Source: Caldilineaceae bacterium
GTDB lineage: Bacteria; Chloroflexota; Anaerolineae; Caldilineales; Caldilineaceae
Reading direction: 5' to 3'
Length of the DNA: 64,000 nt
Assembly: GCA_022821545.1 (NCBI GenBank)
Contig: JAJEDJ010000001.1
Coordinates: forward strand, 124,001-188,000
Shown: piece by piece, positions 1-8,766 of the stretch
How positions within the stretch are numbered: position 1 is the first letter of the stretch
Layout of the letters: each line of letters begins with the position of its first letter
The notes under the pieces: model-generated
The model's input: only the letters and a program-made list of their open reading frames with translations
The model's database searches: none
What the model was told of the DNA's origin: nothing
Made by a program: the position numbers and the translations under genes

Positions 1-794
1 ACTCCGAACACAACGAGATCAAATACCAGATCGGCAAAGGCAGCAGTATCGACCAGGTGCTGGCCCAATGGCACGCCTCCCTCTACGGACTTGGCGACCT
101 CCACGACCCGGAACAGGTCAAACGGGCCTGCGCCGCCATCTACAAGTACAACTTCGTTCCCGAAATGAGCCAGGTCTACAACCCCTGCCGCATCTACGCC
201 CTCAACGACGAAGGCGGCCTCGTCATCTGCGCCTGGCCCGACGATGTCGAAAAGCCGCTCATCCCCGCGCCCTACTCGCAGGAGACCATGAACGGCTTCG
301 AATATGCCGCCGCCTGCCACATGATCATGGTCGGCCTCGTCGACGAAGGCATGCGCTGCGTCGAGGCCATCCGCCACCGCTACGACGGCGAGCGCCGCAA
401 CCCCTGGAACGAATTCGAGTGCGGCAACAACTATGCCCGCAGCATGGCGTCCTACGCCCTCCTCAACGCCTTCTCCGGCTTCCGGTTCGACATGGTTGAC
501 GGCTCCCTCGGCTTCCATCCCGTCCAGCCCCGGAACGGAGAATTCCGTTGCTTCTGGTCCCTCGATTCCGGCTGGGGTCAGTTCCGGATGACGCCGGAAA
601 ACTGTTCCCTGGAAGTCCTTTACGGCTCCCTGGACCTCCGCACGCTCCAACTGCCCTTCCTTTCCGCCGGCGTAACAGCCGCCGTCACCATTGACAATGA
701 GCCGGTCGCCTTCCGAGAGCGGGACGGCGGTATCAGCTTGCAGACAAAGACCCGGATCCACGCCGGACAGACGCTCCAGGTCCTCTACTCGTGA
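1..794 (+). CDS. GH116 family glycosidase, C-terminal part (5' end outside window)
   Basis: The reading frame is open from the window edge (codons start at base 3), so only the last ~264 residues are seen. They match the C-terminal half of the (alpha/alpha)6 catalytic domain of GH116 beta-glucosidases/beta-xylosidases (relatives of human GBA2). Visible family signatures are [23 protein letters not shown] and the NPWNEFECG...YARSM block, whose first Glu and the Arg nine residues later correspond to a glucose-contacting pair known in TxGH116. The catalytic Asp/Glu region and any signal peptide lie upstream and cannot be judged. The final ~70 residues form a beta-rich tail. It is followed after 45 bp by a glutamine-synthetase-like gene, probably in the same operon. 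It likely removes beta-linked glucose or xylose from glycans or glycolipids. Confidence 0.88.
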   Translation, partial: SEHNEIKYQIGKGSSIDQVLAQWHASLYGLGDLHDPEQVKRACAAIYKYNFVPEMSQVYNPCRIYALNDEGGLVICAWPDDVEKPLIPAPYSQETMNGFEYAAACHMIMVGLVDEGMRCVEAIRHRYDGERRNPWNEFECGNNYARSMASYALLNAFSGFRFDMVDGSLGFHPVQPRNGEFRCFWSLDSGWGQFRMTPENCSLEVLYGSLDLRTLQLPFLSAGVTAAVTIDNEPVAFRERDGGISLQTKTRIHAGQTLQVLYS

Positions 795-839
795 GCCGCC
801 GTCTCTTCGCGGGAGCCAGTTACGCACGAGGCCAATTAC

Positions 840-2240
840 ATGCCACCGGATCATAAAAAATTCCCAGGAATTCTCACTGTCGATGAACTGCGCGCCGCCG
901 TCGACGAGGGCTCCATAGACACCGTCATCCTGGCCTCACCGGACCCGTACGGAAAACTGGTGGGGAAGCGCCTCGACGCCGCCTTCTTCCTCACAGACGT
1001 CGCGCGCGGCACCCATGCCTGCGACTACCTCTATTCCGTCGATATGGAAATGGAACCGGTCCCCGGCTACGATTTCTCCAACTGGGAGCTCGGATACGGC
1101 GACGTTCATCTGGCGCCCGATCTCGCAACCCTGCGCAAGCTGTCCTGGCTCGACCGGACCGCCCTCGTAATCTGCGACGCGCAGCTGGAACCCAGCCATG
1201 CGCCTGTATCGGTAGCGCCCCGTTCGATACTGCGCAGGCAGCTTGAACGCCTGCACGCCCAGGGATTTGAAGCCATGGCGGGCTCGGAGCTGGAATACTT
1301 CCTCTTTCGGACATCGTATCTGGACGCGGCCCGCGACGGCTATCGGAATCTGACCCAGGTCGGATGGTACCGGGAAGACTACCACCTGCTGCAGGGATCG
1401 AGGACCGAAGACCTGAACGGCGCATTTCGCCGACATCTCGCCGCCTCCGGCGTCCCCGTCGAATCGACCAAGGGTGAGTTTGGAAGGAGCCAGCACGAGC
1501 TCAACATCCGCTACGCGCCGGTCCTGGACATGGCCGACCGTCATCTCCTCGTCAAGCAGGCCGTAAAGGAGATTTCAGACCGGCTCGGTTGCAGCGCTAC
1601 CTTCATGGCCAAGCCCGACGCAATCGAAGCCGGTTCAAGCTGCCACATCCACGTCAGCCTCTGGAACTCCGCAGACGGAGAACTAAGCGGCGCCTTTCCC
1701 GGCGAGGGAGACCTCTCCGGCATCGCCTGCTCCGACCTTTTCCGCTGGTTCCTCGGCGGCTGGATGCACTACGTGCCCGAGCTGATGGTCTGCTTCGCCC
1801 CGACCGTGAACTCATACAAGCGCTTCCAGGCCGGGAGCTGGGCCCCAACGGCAATTGCGTGGTCCCCCGACAACCGCACTGCCGGCTTCCGTGTCGTCGG
1901 CGCCGGGCCCAGCCTGCGCATCGAATGCCGCATTCCCGGCGCCGACGTCAACCCATACCTCGCCTATGCAGCCGTCATCGCCTCCGGTCTGACCGGTATC
2001 GAACAACGGATCGAGCCCCCGCCCGCCTTCATCGGCGACGTCTACGCAGCCTCCGGCGAGCAGCTGTTGCCCCGCACACTTGAAGAAGCGGTCAGCAATT
2101 TCAAAACCAGCGACCTCGCCCGTGACGCATTCGGCCAGGACGTCGTCTCCCACTACGCACATTTCTTCTCCACCGAAGCCGAAGCCTACCGCCAAGCCGT
2201 CACCGACTGGGAACGCAACCGCTACTTCGAACGCATCTAG
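840..2240 (+). CDS. glutamine synthetase-family ligase (PuuA/GlnT-like)
   Basis: 466 aa, a full-length type I/III glutamine synthetase fold. Seen: beta-grasp N-domain (about 1-110), then the catalytic barrel with metal-binding Glu in SELEYF (149-154), Glu220 in the QHE motif, the ATP/metal motif GSSCHIHVS (265-273), the NSYKR and NRTAGFR arginine region (324-352) and RIECR...GADVNPYLA (360-376). No adenylylation-loop Tyr motif typical of GlnA is seen. Family knowledge: such proteins ligate ammonia or amines to gamma-carboxylates (gamma-glutamylpolyamine or gamma-glutamylamide synthetases), so ordinary ammonia assimilation is less likely. ATG start; GAGG lies about 8 nt upstream. Its place between a glycosidase and an FG-GAP protein suggests a role in using amine-containing substrates; that part is inference. 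Confidence 0.85.
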   Translation: MPPDHKKFPGILTVDELRAAVDEGSIDTVILASPDPYGKLVGKRLDAAFFLTDVARGTHACDYLYSVDMEMEPVPGYDFSNWELGYGDVHLAPDLATLRKLSWLDRTALVICDAQLEPSHAPVSVAPRSILRRQLERLHAQGFEAMAGSELEYFLFRTSYLDAARDGYRNLTQVGWYREDYHLLQGSRTEDLNGAFRRHLAASGVPVESTKGEFGRSQHELNIRYAPVLDMADRHLLVKQAVKEISDRLGCSATFMAKPDAIEAGSSCHIHVSLWNSADGELSGAFPGEGDLSGIACSDLFRWFLGGWMHYVPELMVCFAPTVNSYKRFQAGSWAPTAIAWSPDNRTAGFRVVGAGPSLRIECRIPGADVNPYLAYAAVIASGLTGIEQRIEPPPAFIGDVYAASGEQLLPRTLEEAVSNFKTSDLARDAFGQDVVSHYAHFFSTEAEAYRQAVTDWERNRYFERI

Positions 2241-2267
2241 TCGCCAACGACCCACAAGGGAGACAAA

Positions 2268-3389
2268 ATGACCCACCTCATCAACCTCACCGAACACCTC
2301 GCCCAGGACGGCTACAACTACGCCTACGGCATCTCCGCCTTCGACCTCACCGGCAACGGCGTCCCCGACCTCATCACCCCGGACACCGAAGTTGGCCTCT
2401 ACTGGCTTGAAAACGACGGCCGCGGCAACTTCACCAAGCACATCATCCACGAACGCTCTCCCGAATGGCTCGAACGCCACCAAGTCGCCGACATCAACGG
2501 CGACGGCCGCCCCGAAATCGTGTTCATCGACAACGTCAACGGCTGTCTGCTCTACTTTGAATATGAGGGAGACCCGCGCCTGCGCAGCTCATGGCGCACC
2601 CGCTACATCGACGAAGGCACCCTCACCGGCGCCTACGACGTCGCCGTGGCCGACTTCACCGGCAACGGCGCCCTCGACGTCGCCGCATCGACCTGGCGTA
2701 AGGGTAACCAGTTCGTCTGGTATGAAAACAGCGACGGCCACTGGATCAAGCACATCATCGAAGACAACATCGGCGAGCCCCGAGCGATTCACGCCGCCGA
2801 CATCAACGGCAACGGCAAGACCGACCTCCTCGGCAGCGCACGCATCGCCAATCAGGTCATCTGGTATGAAAACACCGGCGACCTCGCGAACCAGCCCTGG
2901 ATCAAGCACATCATCGATGACGCCCCCCAACCCATCCACGGCCACCCCGTCGACATGGACGGCGACGGCGGCCTCGACGTCGTCATGGCCCTCGGCATGC
3001 TCCCCCCTGATGACCCCACCGGCGTCCCCTTCGAGCATCACCAGATCGTCTGGTACGAAAACAGCGGCAACCCGGCCGACTGCCCCTGGCGTAAGCACAT
3101 AATCTGTGAACGATTTCCCAACGCCTTCGAAGCCATTGCCGCCGACTTCGACAACGACGGCAATATTGAGGTCGTCGCCACCGCTTGGCACGAGACCGGC
3201 CGCGTCGCCTACTTCAAACACCGCGGCGACCCCCGCGGCCCATGGGACATGCAGCTCCTCAAAGACGGTTGGACCAATGCCAACATGGTCATCGCCGCCG
3301 ACATCAACGGCAACGGCCGCCTCGACATCGTCGCCGCCTCCGAACGGGGCAGCAACGAAGTCCGCTGGTGGCGCAACGAAGGCCCATAA
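2268..3389 (+). CDS. FG-GAP/VCBS repeat beta-propeller protein
   Basis: 373 aa made almost wholly of FG-GAP/VCBS blades. At least six copies of a D-x-N/D-G-D/N-G motif are seen (for example DINGDGRPE, DFTGNGALD, DINGNGKTD, DMDGDGGLD, DFDNDGNIE, DINGNGRLD), each followed by a V/I-rich strand, plus regularly spaced VWYEN strands. These Ca-binding blades suggest a seven-bladed propeller. There is no signal peptide or membrane segment, which is unusual because most FG-GAP proteins are exported. The ATG is 6 nt after AAGGGAG. No catalytic motif is recognised; a binding, scaffold or lyase-like role is possible. It is the last gene before a strong terminator. Confidence 0.8.
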   Translation: MTHLINLTEHLAQDGYNYAYGISAFDLTGNGVPDLITPDTEVGLYWLENDGRGNFTKHIIHERSPEWLERHQVADINGDGRPEIVFIDNVNGCLLYFEYEGDPRLRSSWRTRYIDEGTLTGAYDVAVADFTGNGALDVAASTWRKGNQFVWYENSDGHWIKHIIEDNIGEPRAIHAADINGNGKTDLLGSARIANQVIWYENTGDLANQPWIKHIIDDAPQPIHGHPVDMDGDGGLDVVMALGMLPPDDPTGVPFEHHQIVWYENSGNPADCPWRKHIICERFPNAFEAIAADFDNDGNIEVVATAWHETGRVAYFKHRGDPRGPWDMQLLKDGWTNANMVIAADINGNGRLDIVAASERGSNEVRWWRNEGP

Positions 3390-3432
3390 CCACCATTTCC
3401 CCATCCATCCCCCAACCCCTGTCCCCTGGATC

Positions 3433-3473
3433 ACGGCAGTTCTGACTACCGGGAGCTGCCGTCACATTTTTTT
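3433..3473 (+). terminator. intrinsic terminator after the FG-GAP gene
   Basis: Stem ACGGCAGTTC (3433-3442) pairs with GAGCTGCCGT (3453-3462), ten pairs with one G-T wobble and a 10-nt loop, followed by CACA and seven T. It closes the GH116/GS/FG-GAP operon 44 bp after the stop codon. Confidence 0.85.
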
Positions 3474-3478
3474 CCTCC

Positions 3479-3507
3479 TTGACAGACCTCCCGCCTTTCC
3501 CTAAAAT
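3479..3507 (+). promoter_or_regulatory. consensus sigma-70-type promoter of importer A
   Basis: TTGACA (3479-3484), a 17-bp spacer and TAAAAT (3502-3507). It starts right after the terminator and gives an expected leader of about 80 nt before the ATG at 3596, which has a strong AAGGAG ribosome site. Confidence 0.8.
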
Positions 3508-3595
3508 GCCCAACAGATTCCTCAGTTCGGACCCCTTGCAACGGCGCAATCCGGAATAGACCTGTGTAATTCCATTTTCCAAAGGAGAAAGAGAC

Positions 3596-5359
3596 ATGCG
3601 TATCAAACGTAACTGGTTGAACTTTACCCTTCTGTCCCTCCTCTTGGTCTTCGCCCTGCTCGTCGGCGCCTGTGCCGCGCCGGCAACCACCGGTGACGGC
3701 GCCGATACCGCCATGGAGGAAGCATCTGATGAGGCTGCCGATCTGCCCGGCATCCAGTTCGCCGTCAATCCGGACACCGTCGACTCGGACCGCCTCCTTA
3801 TCCTCCCGGGACGCACACGCTTCGGCGTCGGTATGTGGGGTGGCATGACCGCCGGCAACTGGAACTTCGGCAGCGAATCCTTCTACATGGTCGAAATGCC
3901 GCTCATCTTCATGGGCCCCATGGGCAACACCACGCCCACGCCCTGGCTCGCACGCCGCATCGAGCGCGTCGATGACAACATGGCCATGGAGATCGAGCTC
4001 TACGAAGACGCCGTCTGGAGCGATGGTACACGCATTACCACCGCCGACGTCGCCTATACCTTTGAGCTCCTCTACCACGCCGATGCCGACTACTGGCTCG
4101 GCGATGCCAAGGTCCTCTTCCCCAACATTACCGGCGGCCAGGACTACTTCGAAGGCAAAGCCGACTCCATTTCCGGCATCAAGATCATCGACGACTTCAA
4201 TATGCGCATCGAAGCCGACCACCCCATCGGCCTCGTCTGGCGCCCACTGGCCTTCCTCTCAGTTCTGCCCAAACACCATTTGAGCCAGTACACCGCCGCC
4301 CAGCTGTGGGGCGGTGACTTCCCCGATGCCTGGGTCCCCGAAGTCACCAGCGGCCCCTACCGCGTCGTCAGCTGGGACGAGGAAGCAAAAGTCCTCGAGC
4401 TGCAACGCAATGAAGACTGGTGGGGCAATGCCATCTACGGCAAGCCCGGCATCAAACGCTACGCCGAACACTCCGGCCTGACCCTAGACAACTTCCTCGC
4501 CGGCGAATCCGACATGGTCAAGGTCGGCGCCAGCGACTATGAAACCGTCAGTGACCTCCCGGATACCGCCATCCATCCGCGCACCTTTATGATGACAGGC
4601 TACGGCCTCAATCGCGGCGATGACCGCAAACTGTCGCGCAAGGTCATGGACGCCATCGCCTTTGCGGTAAACCGCGAGCTCTGGGCTGAAGTCCTCTACT
4701 TCGGCTTCGGCCAACCGGAAGACTCCGTCTTCGGGCTGCGCGGCCATCAGACCGCGAACGAGTCCTTCTGCGCGGACTGCGACGCAGGCCTCGTTGTGCC
4801 GCGCTCGTTCGACCCCGAAAAGGCCAAACAGCTCCTCGCCGAAGCTGAAGCCGAAGGCGACTGGGATCCCAATCGCGTTCTCATCCTGCTTGGCGGCGCA
4901 GGCGGTGACGCCCCCGTCCTCCTCCAGCAACAGCTGGCCGACATCGGAGTCCAGACCGAGATTCTCGCCGGTAGGGAACTCCAACAGGAGCGCACAAGCA
5001 GCGGCGACTATGACATCAGCATGGTCGGCGGTTGGGTCTCCAACACCCTTCGCAACTGCGAGTACTGGGTTGGCAGTTGCGAAGAGGATCTCTGGCCCGC
5101 CAACTACCACTGGTGCAACGAAGAATTCAGAAGTATGTGTGACGTCGCCATGGGCACCACCGACCCCGACGAGAAAACGCGCGCCACCCAGGCCTTGATG
5201 GAAATCTACTTCGAAGACGGCCCAATCTGGGGTGTCACCCAGATCGCCGAATTCTACGTGATGACCGACGCCCTCGGCGGATTCATCCCCGAGGAAGCCT
5301 TCAACTGGCTCGGCACCTCCGGTGAGAAAGGTGTGGCCAGCTGGTACTGGATCGAGTAG
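3596..5359 (+). CDS. ABC importer A, family-5 solute-binding lipoprotein
   Basis: 587 aa. Basic N-terminus, hydrophobic helix and lipobox VGAC with acylated Cys26, then a low-complexity Ala/Glu/Asp linker (about 27-50) and a full SBP_bac_5 (DppA/OppA type) domain to the C-terminus. It would be anchored on the outer face of the cytoplasmic membrane and deliver peptides, oligosaccharides or opine-like ligands to the two permeases downstream. Two Cys-rich stretches (CADC and the NCEYW...C...C...C region near 480-515) may form disulfides. It is the first gene of its operon, with its own promoter (3479-3507) and an AAGGAG site. A stem-loop separates it from the permease genes. Distinct from the three-in-a-row binding proteins at 41781-47027. 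Confidence 0.92.
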   Translation: MRIKRNWLNFTLLSLLLVFALLVGACAAPATTGDGADTAMEEASDEAADLPGIQFAVNPDTVDSDRLLILPGRTRFGVGMWGGMTAGNWNFGSESFYMVEMPLIFMGPMGNTTPTPWLARRIERVDDNMAMEIELYEDAVWSDGTRITTADVAYTFELLYHADADYWLGDAKVLFPNITGGQDYFEGKADSISGIKIIDDFNMRIEADHPIGLVWRPLAFLSVLPKHHLSQYTAAQLWGGDFPDAWVPEVTSGPYRVVSWDEEAKVLELQRNEDWWGNAIYGKPGIKRYAEHSGLTLDNFLAGESDMVKVGASDYETVSDLPDTAIHPRTFMMTGYGLNRGDDRKLSRKVMDAIAFAVNRELWAEVLYFGFGQPEDSVFGLRGHQTANESFCADCDAGLVVPRSFDPEKAKQLLAEAEAEGDWDPNRVLILLGGAGGDAPVLLQQQLADIGVQTEILAGRELQQERTSSGDYDISMVGGWVSNTLRNCEYWVGSCEEDLWPANYHWCNEEFRSMCDVAMGTTDPDEKTRATQALMEIYFEDGPIWGVTQIAEFYVMTDALGGFIPEEAFNWLGTSGEKGVASWYWIE

Positions 5360-5380
5360 GCGTCCTGCTAAAAGTGAACA

Positions 5381-5424
5381 GAGAAGAGGAGAGGGAACCA
5401 AGATTGATACTCTCTCCTCTTCTC
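5381..5424 (+). promoter_or_regulatory. intercistronic stem-loop after the binding-protein gene
   Basis: Perfect 13-bp inverted repeat: GAGAAGAGGAGAG (5381-5393) and CTCTCCTCTTCTC (5412-5424), loop 18 nt, 21 nt after the stop codon. There is no T-run, so it may be an mRNA-stabilising or partial-termination element lowering permease expression. The rest of the 203-bp gap shows nothing except the AAGGA ribosome site at 5551-5555. Confidence 0.75.
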
Positions 5425-5562
5425 CGTCTATCCTCGTTGAGGAGGATCCAATTCTGTTCGACGACCGGCTGCCGCGGTTGACTGCTCGCCGGACTCGATG
5501 GAGACTGCTGATCAGGCGACGTCTTGGGGTGGCCCTTCGTGGATTAAGAAAAGGAACAAATC

Positions 5563-6591
5563 TTGACCCAATACATCATCCGCCGCATCCTGGTGGCATT
5601 CCCCATGCTCATCGTCATAACCTACATAAACTTCGCCCTGATGCGCCTCGCCCCCGGCGACCCCACGCTCTTCATGTTTGTAACGGCTGAAACCCAGGGA
5701 ATGACACCCCAGCAAGTGCGGGATCAATTGGGCGTTCAGGAGGCTTACAAAGGGCGCGCAGAAGATGCAGGGACCAGCAATAGAGACTATTTGCACGAAA
5801 GACTTGGGTTGAACGACCCCATCCACGTGCAGTATTTCCGCTGGCTGAGCAGGGTGGTGAGAGGAGATTTTGGTCGCGCCATGCGCACCGCCGAGCTCAT
5901 TGGACCGGAACTAGCCGTGCGCGTCCGTGTAACCGTGCGCCTGACGGTACTGGCAACACTGCTCAGCGTCGGCATCGGCGTCGTCGCCGGCTCGCTCTCG
6001 GCTCTCTACCAGTACTCGACCTTCGACAACGTCGTCTCCTTCATTACCTACATCCTGATCAGTGTGCCCGGCTTCCTCTTAGCAACCTGGGTCATCATCA
6101 TCTTTGCAATCAGACTGGGCTGGTTCCCTGCCGGCGGCATGTACAACCCACGCACAGGAGGCGACTTTTGGAACCGGGTCTACTATCTGATCCTGCCAGT
6201 GACGGCGATGGGGGTCAGCGGCTCGGCCGGCCTCATCCGCTGGACGCGCACCAGCGTTCTCGAAACAATGCGGTCCGACTATGTCACCGTGGCACGCGCC
6301 AAAGGCCTCAAGGAGCGCATCGTCCGCAGCCGCCACATTTTCCGCAACGCCCTATTGCCTATCCTGACCATCGTTGGTCGCAGTATCCCCTTTGTCATCG
6401 GCGGCTCTGCCTTCTTCGAAATCGTCTTCAACTACCCGGGCGTCGGCATGTGGACCGCAAAGGCAGCCGAGACCAAAGATTTCTCCATCATGATCGCCAC
6501 GATCACAGTCACAGCTGTCCTGGTTATCCTTAGCAACCTGATCGTGGACATCTGCTATTGCTGGGTCGATCCGCGCGTTACCTATACGTAG
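5563..6591 (+). CDS. ABC importer A, DppB-type permease
   Basis: 342 aa inner-membrane permease of the dipeptide/oligopeptide/nickel family. It begins with the typical IIRRILVAFPML helix, followed by the LAPGDP motif, a longer than usual periplasmic loop (about 45-85, Gln/Arg-rich and without clear homology), then five or six more helices. The EAA loop that docks the ATPase is seen as VARAKGLKER...RNALLP. The start is TTG at 5563, chosen because AAGGA sits 7 nt upstream and the N-terminus matches the family. Pairs with the DppC-type gene 28 bp downstream. Confidence 0.9.
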   Translation: MTQYIIRRILVAFPMLIVITYINFALMRLAPGDPTLFMFVTAETQGMTPQQVRDQLGVQEAYKGRAEDAGTSNRDYLHERLGLNDPIHVQYFRWLSRVVRGDFGRAMRTAELIGPELAVRVRVTVRLTVLATLLSVGIGVVAGSLSALYQYSTFDNVVSFITYILISVPGFLLATWVIIIFAIRLGWFPAGGMYNPRTGGDFWNRVYYLILPVTAMGVSGSAGLIRWTRTSVLETMRSDYVTVARAKGLKERIVRSRHIFRNALLPILTIVGRSIPFVIGGSAFFEIVFNYPGVGMWTAKAAETKDFSIMIATITVTAVLVILSNLIVDICYCWVDPRVTYT

Positions 6592-6619
6592 GACCAGTCT
6601 ATCGGAGTGAAATGCGAGT

Positions 6620-7525
6620 ATGAGCGCGCAGAACGGGAACTCCTCGGATACGGCTCAGGCTGTCGCCCTCGAAAAGCCGTCACTGGCCGCCCAGAACCTC
6701 CGTCTGTTTATGCAGAATCCTGGCGCCGTCGGCGGCGCCGCGTTCATGTTGGTGATAATAGTGTCAGCGATTCTAGCCCCCTGGTTGACACCATTCGAGC
6801 CGCACGAAATCGATGTCCAGGCCATCCGCAAACCCCCCAGCGCCGACCACTGGCTGGGAACGGACCTCACCGGCCGCGACATGCTCACCCGCATCCTCTA
6901 CGGCGGTCGCGTTTCGCTCCTGATCGGTCTCGCCGCCGTCATTATTCGCACCGTCATCGGGCTGATTGTGGGTTCGCTTTCCGGCTACTTCGGCGGCGTC
7001 GTCGACTTTTTAGGCCAGCGCATCGTCGACATTATGATCGTTTTCCCCGATATCTTCTTCCTTCTCATCGTGATCGCCATCATCGGCCCCACACCTTGGA
7101 CGCTCCTGATCGCTCTCGGCTTCTTAAGCTGGCCCTTCGACGCCCGAATCTTTCGCTCCCAGGTCCTGTCAATTCGCGAGCTCGACTACATCCTGGCCGC
7201 CCGCTCCATCGGCACCACCACCGGGAGAATCGTCCGCCAGCACATCACGCCCAATCTGATGCCCCTCGTGCTCGTCAACATGACGCTCAATATCGGCGTT
7301 GCCATCATCGCCGAAGCCGGAATCAGCTTTCTCGGCCTCGGCGTCCAGCCCCCTACGCCCAGTTGGGGCAACATGATCACTTCCGCGAATAACCTCTCTC
7401 TCATTCAGCGCTTCTGGTGGCTGTGGGTCCCGCCAGGAGGCGTCCTGGTCGGTACCGTTATCTCCCTGAACCTCATCGGCGACGCCTTGCGGGACATTCT
7501 TGACCCCCGCTGGCGCGCCTCATAA
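6620..7525 (+). CDS. ABC importer A, DppC-type permease
   Basis: 301 aa. DppC-type signatures: N-terminal cytoplasmic tail, first helix (about 35-55), the HWLGTDLTGRDMLTR motif, five further helices, the EAA loop LAARSIGTTTGRIVRQH and the C-terminal SFLGLGVQPPTPSWG and GDALRDILDPR blocks. ATG with GGAG about 11 nt upstream. It completes the transmembrane part of importer A. No DppD/DppF ATPase follows; the next gene is a sialidase-fold protein 62 bp later with its own AGGAGA site. Confidence 0.9.
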   Translation: MSAQNGNSSDTAQAVALEKPSLAAQNLRLFMQNPGAVGGAAFMLVIIVSAILAPWLTPFEPHEIDVQAIRKPPSADHWLGTDLTGRDMLTRILYGGRVSLLIGLAAVIIRTVIGLIVGSLSGYFGGVVDFLGQRIVDIMIVFPDIFFLLIVIAIIGPTPWTLLIALGFLSWPFDARIFRSQVLSIRELDYILAARSIGTTTGRIVRQHITPNLMPLVLVNMTLNIGVAIIAEAGISFLGLGVQPPTPSWGNMITSANNLSLIQRFWWLWVPPGGVLVGTVISLNLIGDALRDILDPRWRAS

Positions 7526-7587
7526 CTGCGGCGGACAGGTCCGGACTGCGCCGCAATTCATCCGCAAACCCAGTCAGGAGATCGACC

Positions 7588-8712
7588 ATGCAGCACGGCA
7601 TCCTCTACAAACGTCCCGGCCGCTATTCGCTTGGCCCCGTCCCGCAGCTCCTGCCCGATGGTCGCCTCACCGTCGGCGTCGTCTCCTCCCCCTTCGCCGA
7701 CCATTACGGCCTCGCCGACTGGATCGTGCTTGTCTCCGACGACCAGGGCGAAACCTTCACCGAAACAACAGACCAAACAATCCCTCTCGGCTGGCCCGGC
7801 GCCCTGCCCCGCGAGCAGTACGACCGCTACGCCGACGTCCAGCCCGACGGCAGCTACCTCGCCGCCGGCACCGTCGGCTTTGAGTCCTGGCCCATTGAGC
7901 GCGCCGCCGAAGCAGAAGAGCTTGGCCTCACCGCACGCCCCCACCCCAACAACACCGGCAACGATCTCCTCATCGGCATGCCCAAGCTCTTCGTTATGCG
8001 CTCCCGCGACCAGGGCAAGACCTGGGACCGCCGCGACTGGCTCGTCCCCGGCTTCAGCTGGATGACCGCCTTCCCCCGCTGGACCCGCCTCCAGGCCGGC
8101 AACATCCTCCTGCCCGTCTATGCCAGGGATCAGGAGGGCGACAGGGGCCAGGTCTTCGTCTGGCGCTCCGATCCCGACGGCGACAATTGGCGCCTGATCC
8201 CTCTCTCCTCCAGCGTCTCCAGCGTCACCGGCGACGAGACCTGCTTCATTGAAGCCGAGCCCGGCAAGGTCCTCGCCCACATCCGCCACTCTACGCCCGG
8301 CCACCTCACCAGCGGCTATCTGCTCGAAAGCTGGTCCGAAGACGCCGGCCTCACCTGGTCCCAGCCGTTGCGCACCGAAATCAGGGGCTATCCACCCCAT
8401 CTTCTCCGCCTCCAGGACGGCCGCATCCTGTGCGGCGTCACCTACCGCTGGGAACCCATGGGAATCCGCCTCGTCCTCAGCGAAGACAACGGCAAGACCT
8501 GGGACACCGACAACACCATCGTCATGCGCGACGACGCCGGAACAGCTTCCCCCATGTGGCCCGACTACCCCAACCACAGCGGAGGCTCCGACGTCGGCTA
8601 CCCCATAACCGTACAGTTCGACGACGGCAGTCTCTTTACCTGCTACTGGATCACCCTCGAAGACGGTATCTGCCACGCCGCCTACACAAAGTGGCGCCTT
8701 GAGGATATTTGA
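7588..8712 (+). CDS. sialidase-fold (BNR/Asp-box) protein
   Basis: 374 aa six-bladed-propeller protein of the sialidase superfamily. Asp-box motifs (S-x-D-x-G-x-T-W/F) are seen at SDDQGETF, SRDQGKTW, SEDAGLTW and SEDNGKTW, evenly spread through the chain. No signal peptide, so a cytoplasmic enzyme if translated from this ATG (AGGAGA 6 nt upstream). The arginine triad of true exo-sialidases was not located with certainty, so sialidase, other glycosidase or propeller lyase remain open. Lying directly after importer A, it probably acts on what that importer brings in. Confidence 0.75.
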   Translation: MQHGILYKRPGRYSLGPVPQLLPDGRLTVGVVSSPFADHYGLADWIVLVSDDQGETFTETTDQTIPLGWPGALPREQYDRYADVQPDGSYLAAGTVGFESWPIERAAEAEELGLTARPHPNNTGNDLLIGMPKLFVMRSRDQGKTWDRRDWLVPGFSWMTAFPRWTRLQAGNILLPVYARDQEGDRGQVFVWRSDPDGDNWRLIPLSSSVSSVTGDETCFIEAEPGKVLAHIRHSTPGHLTSGYLLESWSEDAGLTWSQPLRTEIRGYPPHLLRLQDGRILCGVTYRWEPMGIRLVLSEDNGKTWDTDNTIVMRDDAGTASPMWPDYPNHSGGSDVGYPITVQFDDGSLFTCYWITLEDGICHAAYTKWRLEDI

Positions 8713-8766
8713 ACGCCGCAATCTGTGAACGTCGTTCCGGACCACTGGCAGGAAAGGAAACATCCC

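Noticed and set aside
2392..3102. Plus-strand frame within the FG-GAP gene (236 codons, Thr/Ser/Pro-rich)
   Set aside because: Out-of-frame reading of the repeated propeller codons; no start signal and no domain.
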